Assembly (NCBI GenBank): GCA_940337035.1
Contig: CALNHX010007588.1
Span: 1-64,000, forward strand
DNA length: 64,000 nucleotides
Direction of reading: 5' to 3'
DNA from: Agriotes lineatus
Lineage: Eukaryota; Arthropoda; Insecta; Coleoptera; Elateridae
Under the pieces are notes generated by a model. It was not told the DNA's origin, searched no databases, and saw only the letters and a list, made by a program, of their open reading frames with translations. Shown piece by piece: positions 57,142 to 64,000 of the stretch; the stretch's first letter is position 1, and each line of letters begins with the position of its first letter. A program made the translations under genes and the position numbers.

Positions 57142-57658
57142 CAGGGTGTCTTAAAATGAATTACATCTAGTATGCTGTGAATTTTCCATAATGCAACCTA
57201 ATATTTTACTTGAAATTGGCAAGACTGTAACAACCGTATTCATAGTCGTTTGCCAGTGGATCGCCGGAGTTTCGTTATGAATAGTATGTTGGCGGCACTG
57301 TACATCTATGTCAAATTCGAGGTGATCAGGTTAGGTTTTCAGTCAGTTTTGACAGAAACTGACACAAAATCTAACCCGCTAACCTCGAATTTGACATAGA
57401 CGTACAGTGCCGCCAACATACTATTCATAACAAAACTCTGGCGAGTAGCCGGCGAACGACTATGAATACGGGCGTAAGTCTATGTCAAATTCGAGGTTAA
57501 TAGGTTAGGTTTTGCGTCAGTTTTGACACAAATTGACGCAAAACCTAACCTGCTAACCTCGAATTTGACGTCGACTTACAGACTTGCCAATTTCAAGTAA
57601 AATATTAGATTGCATTATGGAAAATTCAAAGCATACTAGATTCATTTTAGGACACCCG
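57142..57658. repeat. Nested palindromes, three levels
   Basis: The outer arms (57142-57220 and 57585-57658; GGGTGTCTTAAAATGAATTA, ATGCAACCTAATATTTTACT) enclose two hairpin MITEs, at 57275-57430 and 57470-57590. The first is itself framed by inverted CGTATTCATAGTCGTTTGCC-like arms. It lies 74 bp upstream of the first recognised Pep coding ATG. Confidence 0.8.
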
Positions 57659-58929
57659 TAGCTATTTATGCAACAAGTGCTAAAAGTTGAGGTTTATGCC
57701 AAGACATGAAAATTATGAAACGAAGCCAAAGGCTGAGTTTTCATAACATGTCTCGTGCATTAACGACTTTCAGCACACGTTGCATACAATATTTTTTCTA
57801 CGACCTTAAATTTACTGTTATTAATCCATAAATGTCGATTTAACAAAGGTTTGCATCTACGACAGTTATAATTTATGTCATAATAAAGAGAGGGCCTTTG
57901 CGCGCAGGTGAATGTTTGTGAAGCCAGTACTGTCAAAGTCAGTTATCAAAGGTAATTTTAATACTACACATCTGACTACAGTTATTACATAACGCTTTAA
58001 TTATTTACAACACACTTTACCTCTAATGCGAGAAGCAACTAGAATAACTTTACAACTTCACTTCCAGTTCGAAATTGTGGTTTATAACCTCACTTCACTT
58101 TATACCACACGTGCGTTAAAAGTAAACAGCTGATCTCTTTAAACACGCTAAATTATAAAACAGTCATTTTTAGTGAAACAAGCTAGTGCTAAAAGGCATA
58201 CTTTTAGTAGTGGTTGTAGAAAAAAGCTTTTAATTGAACATATGAAACCATACTAAATTTTCAAAAAAGGTTACACTATTTTATACTCCATTAAAATTTC
58301 TACAATTTTCCTCACGTAAATAAAGTGACAATTTTTAAAATGTCGGAACGACAATTTTATCACGTATTTTAATAATTTTTCCAACTTGCTGGGACAAGTC
58401 TGACTTTTCCATATCAATCTACGTAAGATTTGGTTAGGAAATGACATATTTTTCCCCACTTTCAAAACAAAATCAAGAATTTGTAGATGTAAAAAACTGA
58501 CTAGAAAACATATCGTGTCTGCCACAAGTGGGAACTCTTGCTATTCCACACTTGGTCGACAAAATGTATTACCACACTCAAATGAATGTGTAACATTTTT
58601 ACTGCAACCAAAGAAGTGTAATATTGTTTTTCGACGACTGACATCGAAAGTAGATTTTTCTCACTGTCATTTGACAACAGAAAGTTGACATTTGCCGCTG
58701 AGCGTGCGTTTTCATCTTTTTGCCGCTCGCCGAGCGTTTTGGGTTTCCGCGTGAACAAAATAGGTAGCCACGTCCGAATGTTTCCTTGACAACGCCCGTC
58801 ATTTGCGGAAATAATCGCGTCACATGTCATATAGACTGCGCGAGTAATGTTAACTTGATTGTCAATTAATTTTTGCGATAAAACGAAATTTGATATTTTC
58901 CTTTAATAATATGCTCAGTCGTCGAAAAA

Positions 58930-59055
58930 ATAGTATGTATATTTCGAGCTAAAAGTGCGCTTGCCGCTTTTGCATGATTGCTGGTTTCGACTTCGTCTCA
59001 ACCAGCAATATTCATGCGCAAGCGGCAAGAATGCACTTTCAGCTCTTAACATACA
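58930..59055. repeat. Foldback element
   Basis: GAGCTAAAAGTGCGCTTGCC GCTTTTGCATGA... pairs with TCATGCGCAAGCGGCAAG AATGCACTTTCAGCTC around a CCAGCAAT/ATTGCTGG inner stem. Confidence 0.65.
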
Positions 59056-59469
59056 ATATACTATACCGCACTCATCTGTCAAATAATTGATGGCAATGAA
59101 TTATTCTTGAAAAAAAAAAATTACGCAGACTTAAAATGTTACACTGCACAACAAAATCACCTTATCTGCCTTATCAAAATAGAATTTTCTTTATAAAGAA
59201 TGGATTTAGGTATTTTTGATATGAGATTGATGTCTAAGCTTGAATCCTCATTGTCTGAAATATACAAAAAATAGGAGCCTTTGGTGGTTTGTACATAAAC
59301 CTATGATAATCAGTTGTAGTGTACAAAGATAATGGCCTAAAAACGCCTGTCGTGCAAAAGGGCCGATCATAAACTCAAACTTGACACTAAGTGCAGTTCT
59401 AAATCTGTAAAGGTCAGTGCGATTTAAAACGTGAGTGATGAATAGGCTGTAAATGTCAGTGCTACATAT

Positions 59470-59831
59470 ATGAACAAAAAAGTGTTCCGGAGGTGCAATC
59501 TAGAAAGTGTGATTTGTGTGGTCGTACAAACAATGCAGACTAACTTGTCAAAAACGTCAAAGTATAAATTCAAAAACAAGCAAGGGGGATGTCACAAGCC
59601 TGTCACAAGCGGAGAGGCACCCGACGACAAAAGGAAGGGTTACGTAAATATCCTTGTGACCCAAATGTCCAGGCAGCAGACAGCAAGGACCAACCCTGGT
59701 CACAATACAGTCATAAATTCTGGAATATGAAAGAAGTACATGCAATTTTATTAACCGAAGTCATCCCAAACTTGCCTGTCACAATAGGGCAAAGGATCAA
59801 CTGGACAATGCTATTGTATCCGAAAGAATAG
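59470..59831 (+). other. Unassigned ORF-bearing segment
   Basis: Two overlapping frames (59470-59730, 59589-59831). The second ends EVHAILLTEVIPNLPVTIG QRINWTMLLYPKE, which looks protein-like. No family recognised. Could be a TE fragment. Confidence 0.25.
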
Positions 59832-60206
59832 CTGGCGCTTCTTCCATTCAAACACTTGTTATATAGACTCGAGTAGCCTAGTTTTCAAGATCAGTTTTTG
59901 TCCCAGATCAGTCTTGATCACTTGCACGCATTTTGCTGAGTCAGTAACGAAAACGGGGCTACTTACAATTCGAATTTGTATTTGTGTAATAGTAACGTGT
60001 ACATGTGTGTGTTTTAATAAAAATAAAGGAAGGTTATTGTTTTCACAAACGTGTGTATTTTTACTGAACTAAAGTCTACAGTAGAAATTGCTACGTATTA
60101 ACTAAATTGGCAAAATAGTAACCAAACAGTAACAAAGCTCATTCTAGGGTCTGTAATCGACTGGTTTGAGGTGGCTTTTGTGTAAGCTGCATTTAATTTT
60201 CTCAGT

Positions 60207-60313
60207 AATGGATGCTAGTCGTCAACAAGAGACATTTAAGTAATGAAGAAGTGGTTCAAATTGTTACTCTCCTTCAAGGCCATAGTCAGAGATATGTGAC
60301 TGGGGTGATTCCT
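60207..60313 (+). pseudogene. Tc1-like transposase N-terminal fragment
   Basis: Frame reads RQLSNEEVVQIVTLLQGHSQ RYVTGVI, the helix-turn-helix start typical of Tc1 transposases. No DDE region follows. Confidence 0.55.
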
Positions 60314-61311
60314 TCGAATTAGTCCTCTTAGTCAACGTTTTGTGAGAGCAAAACATATTCAAAATCAGCTTTCAAAAGTACGACAACTAAGAATAGGAAT
60401 AGGAAAATGCCAGTAATACCTAATTACCATCAATATATAAAAGGAGCTCTTGAAATGTTTCCAACAAAAAACAATGAAGCAAATGCTGCAATACTGCCAG
60501 AACGCAAGTCAAATACCAGTTGAGGTGCAACTTTTTCCCAAGAGTTCGTGACTGAAAAACAAAATTATTGTGTGTAGCTTGTTCTAAATCAGTATGCGCA
60601 ATGCACAGAACAACAGAAACTATATCATATTGTCCCAACTACAAAACCAGCGACAATAAAGAAAAATAATAAACAAATATTTTGTAAATGTTTAGTTTTA
60701 CTTTGTATTTTGAATAACATTTTGTGCTATAAATCCTAAATGTCGTTTATAACAGAAAGAAATTAATAACAAAACCAAAATTGGTTACAGATATGAAAAA
60801 CTACTGGGGTATTCCAAATACCCTGCATGGACTCTAATGAAAGTTTTACAGCACGGGTACGAAAGGGTTTAAACGAGACAAATGGTCACTTTACACATAA
60901 CAAATTGAAAATCACACTTTTGTAGTGTTTGGCATGCTCTTCTATTTTTAACACAAATATGTAAACGGCATAATGAATTTTCAAAATTAACTACTTGCTT
61001 CAATAATGCAAAGGGCAATTGATAATATGAAACTGTTCTTGACAGTAGTAAACAATATGCAATTATCACATTATTCAATTTTACAGGGCTCAAAGTAGTA
61101 TTTGCATTGAAATTTATGTAAATAGTGATAAAAAATTTCAGAATTATGTACGTAATATGTACCACTTATTATTAATGTCACCAAACTAAAAGATAAAAAT
61201 CAATGTATAAAAAGATTGTAGAAAATATTCTATACAAAAGGTGATAGATAAAGTAACAAAATAAACTTTAATTTTGGAAATGCCTGTATATTAGCAAAAC
61301 AAATATTTTTT

Positions 61312-61425
61312 ATAATAGTATATTACAATACCGAGGTTGGAAGTGTTTCATTACTGTTAAGAGATTAAGTAGTTTACCCAGACAGGAATGAAACTTTTAA
61401 CCGTGGTATGTATACTATTTTATCA
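61312..61425. repeat. Foldback element
   Basis: AATAGTATATTACAATACCG AGGTTGGAAGTGTTTCATTA pairs with AATGAAACTTTTAACCGTGG TATGTATACTATT. A half copy is at about 61590-61650. Confidence 0.6.
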
Positions 61426-62370
61426 CAATTGGTTTTTGTTATTATTTATTTATAATTAGGTACATTTCAAATAATACGAATTTTTATCACAGTTTAATAA
61501 GTCACTTGAAAACGAAGGAAACTGCGACGCTGTTGCTAGGTAACATGACAAGTTCATTACAAAGGCACCTATTATTAACAGACTGCAAGTAATAGTATAT
61601 TACATACTGAGGTGGAAACTTGAGACAGGAATAAAAACTATGTTATCGTATCGGTTTCAGGATATTAAGCCTTTGTTTACATATATAGAAGTAGGCTTGT
61701 AACTAGATCATAACTTATCTATAGGGTAAAGGAATATTACCCTACATGGCAACCATAACCATACAGCAACTGATAAACTATTGAACAAATCGCCTGGATT
61801 TCAAAACATCTGTGGCAGTTATGATACTCTTTACATTCCTAGATATGCTAATAGCTATTATTCACAATCACTTTATTTTAAACAACAATTGGAAACATTT
61901 ATATTATATTATTATTAGACAGGTTGTGTCCATATTAATGGTTGAACGAGATTTCCAGTGCCCTACCTAGACAGCGGTCCGTAATTGGTTACTGTCCAAC
62001 CACTGCCACGGCAACCACTTTTCCGCCCGGTTGGAAAGTTTAAAAGTTGGTAATAGCTCATTTTCCAACCTTTTACGTGTATAATACGTTTTCTCTTATA
62101 GGTACATTTATAAATTTTTAAAATAAAAAAATCAGAAAAGTTGTTCCTCTTGGAAGAAGTATCTTCAATTGCAAGAACTGCACACTGAACGTTTATTTGT
62201 CCAAGGAAACACAGAACTGAATGTCTGCAGTAATTCATAATTTCTGGTAGGGTCTATTTTTGTTACTTATTAATGCAAAATAAAATACGATATTGTTAAC
62301 GTAAGTTTTATAGTACAGTCACACCTCACCGTTCGCGGGGGTTACATTCCAAAACGCGATGCGCAAGTAA

Positions 62371-63018
62371 TAGTGATGTGAGCTTGAAAAGTTTCATGAA
62401 AAGCTTCAGTGAAAAGTTTCAAATTTTCTGAAACTTTTCAAATTTATAAGTTTCACATGTTTCAAAAATTTCCAAAAGTTTCATAAGTTTCATAAGTTTC
62501 AAAAGTTTCTTATAAGTTTCAAGTCAGTATTACAGATTGCTAGTGAAGTCAAAACAAAGCAACCTAAAATACATGAAATTGATGATGATGAAGAAGAAGA
62601 ACTTAGATTTACAGACTCGGAAGAGTCGGATGCTTCTCTATCTCAAGATGAGGAATTAATGAAAGACTATACATTAAATATGGCAGAAGTTAGTAGTGAC
62701 GAGGTAACAACTGATGACTATGGTTACACTGAATTAGAAAATAATGAATAAAAATAGGTTTAAATAGTAAATACTAATTTTACTTATATATGTTATTTTT
62801 AAAAACTGTGTCCTGTAATTTCATAATTTCTAACCCCTTTTAAGTAAAATTAATGTTCTGTTTAAATATTATATATTGGTATTACTGTATTAGATACTTT
62901 AAAATGCTGAAAGCTACTTAAATGTACAGGAATTCTAAAAGTTTCACAAGTTTCATAAGTTTCAAGGTTTTCATGAAACTTTTCAAAATTATAAGTTTCA
63001 TGAAACTTAACATCACTA
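62371..63018. mobile_element. Short hAT-type element with 8-bp TSD
   Basis: Ends TAGTGATGT and ACATCACTA, flanks GCAAGTAA at 62363-62370 and 63019-63026. Both subterminal regions are crowded with AAGTTTCATGAAAC-like units, as in hAT subterminal repeats. It sits inside another repeat with a pogo/Tigger-like end (CACCTCACCGTTCGCGGG, about 62320). It contains a 75-codon acidic open stretch. Confidence 0.85.
62524..62751 (+). pseudogene. Acidic 75-codon open stretch in hAT element
   Basis: Open without an early ATG, ending in TAA at 62749-62751. Encodes Asp/Glu-rich sequence (EIDDDEEEELRFTDSEESDA...) ending in TELENNE. Probably the left-over part of a transposase or a captured fragment. No product is recognised. 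Confidence 0.4.
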
Positions 63019-63183
63019 GCAAGTAAACACATAAATGATAAAAACGGGGTTAGGTTCCATTAACTAATTTATTTATACTATGCAACCTCAAAAAATTCAA
63101 ATATACATAAATGTGCGTATACAACCTAAAATTTCATACGTAACATAAGTCTTCCACTTGAATCTAGAGCTCGAATATCCATT

Positions 63184-63578
63184 TGTTTATTCAAGTTATA
63201 ATTTTACAATTTATTTCAGGTCCAATTTGGTAATAAGAGATTCAAAGTCTTTTTTGTGGTGAAAAATGTGATTAATACAACTAACCTCCATGCAAAATAT
63301 AATGAAAACGTCAAAATCACAAAAACAGTTAATTAATGAAAAAGAGTGTATTAATCAAAAATTGTGTATTAATGACATCTATTAATCCATCAGTTAATTA
63401 ATGAAAATAAGTGTATTAATGACGTCTATTAATAAATCCTTTTTTAGGAAAAATAATTCATTAATATTGAAATTAACAAGCGGTCAACGAAAAACACACT
63501 TTTCGAGCCTATTTCTTTGAATCTCTTATTACCAAATCAGACCTGAAATAAATTGTAAAATTATAACTTGCATAAACA
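63184..63578. repeat. TIR MITE with 80-base arms
   Basis: GTTATAATTTTACAATTTAT TTCAGGTCCAATTTGGTAAT AAGAGATTCAAAG is inverted at about 63515-63575. Confidence 0.75.
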
Positions 63579-64000
63579 ATAGTAGTTTATTTATCTAGAA
63601 CGAAAAGTGGCATTTTAAAGACGAGAAAGTTGTTTACGTCCGAGGCGTCAGCCGAGGATGGAATTACTTGCGAGGACCTTTAAAAACACTTTTCGTTCGT
63701 GGTGAATACAACGGTTTATTTCATACTGCAAGTTTAATGAATTTTAAATAAAAAGTAGTAAATCATTTCAAATTTCATGTCAACAAATGACGTATAATTT
63801 TAAAGTACTTGAACTTTAAAATTTTACTTTAAAGTACTAGGACTTTAATGTTCCATTTTTTGTACAATAAATAAGTTTTAAAGTACTTGTACGTTAAAAT
63901 GTTATTTTAAAGTACTAGGATTTTAATGTTCCATTTTTTGTACCATAATTATCCGAAAATAGTAGTTTATTTATCTAGAACGAAAAGTGGCATTTTAAAG
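63579..64000. repeat. Direct repeat at window end
   Basis: AGTAGTTTATTTATCTAGAA ... TGGCATTTTAAAG occurs at 63580-63620 and 63961-64000, 381 bases apart, with an 85-bp internal tandem duplication (TTTTAAAGTACTTG...TTCCATTTTTTGTAC) between. It may continue past the window. Confidence 0.7.

Overview
The window is AT-rich, repeat-dominated eukaryotic DNA, almost certainly from an insect. Three things point that way: spliced genes with GT-AG introns, an errantivirus (insect endogenous retrovirus) envelope gene, and a host gene that looks like the insect zinc-finger protein Pep. A beetle or a similarly TE-rich insect is my guess; the order cannot be fixed from the sequence. There are no operons, CRISPR arrays or bacterial features.

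One host gene is supported. On the minus strand from 57068 to 45189, seven coding exons join with consistent phase and GT-AG borders into a 580-residue protein. It has an Arg/Ser/Gly-rich N-terminus, four CxxC...H-x5-H zinc fingers and acidic/lysine-rich tails, and most resembles zinc finger protein on ecdysone puffs (Pep), a nuclear RNA/ssDNA-binding protein. Its second intron (8.7 kb) is packed with transposon debris.

Layout. 1-2470: foldback and hairpin MITEs. 2480-4099: a decayed hAT element with exact 8-bp target duplications. 4100-4737: a foldback MITE broken by an RTE-like LINE (4738-7969) whose 935-codon ORF is open but has YAND in place of the YADD catalytic motif. 8755-9049: a tRNA-derived SINE. 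9060-17930: mostly unassigned AT-rich DNA. 17939-19135: a second hAT-type element. 19842-24930: repeats and a recombinase-like remnant. 25203-34958: a 9.75-kb near-perfect palindrome with 3.86-kb arms and a 2.0-kb unique centre holding two divergent ORFs. 35032-37175: errantivirus env plus LTR, cut off at its 5' side by the palindrome. 37215-38160: a Jockey-like RT remnant. 38515-43025: hairpin MITEs, a GC-rich minisatellite and dispersed repeats. 43260-44322 and 49806-50853: two copies of a long-TIR Tc1-type element. 49268-49638: a 5S-rRNA-derived SINE. 50856-51690: an RTE remnant. 52550-55160: more MITEs. 57142-57658: nested palindromes just upstream of the first Pep coding exon. 57660-64000: AT-rich DNA with a third hAT element (62371-63018).

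The best candidate for something undescribed is the giant palindrome. Its arms are almost identical and line up without an indel from about 25.45 kb inward. Its two divergent ORFs share their last 20 residues because the arm boundary falls inside both coding regions. Each arm carries a tRNA-Asn-like sequence. I see no transposase, integrase or polymerase in it. One of its proteins resembles, from memory only, small proteins carried by Maverick/Polinton-type elements.
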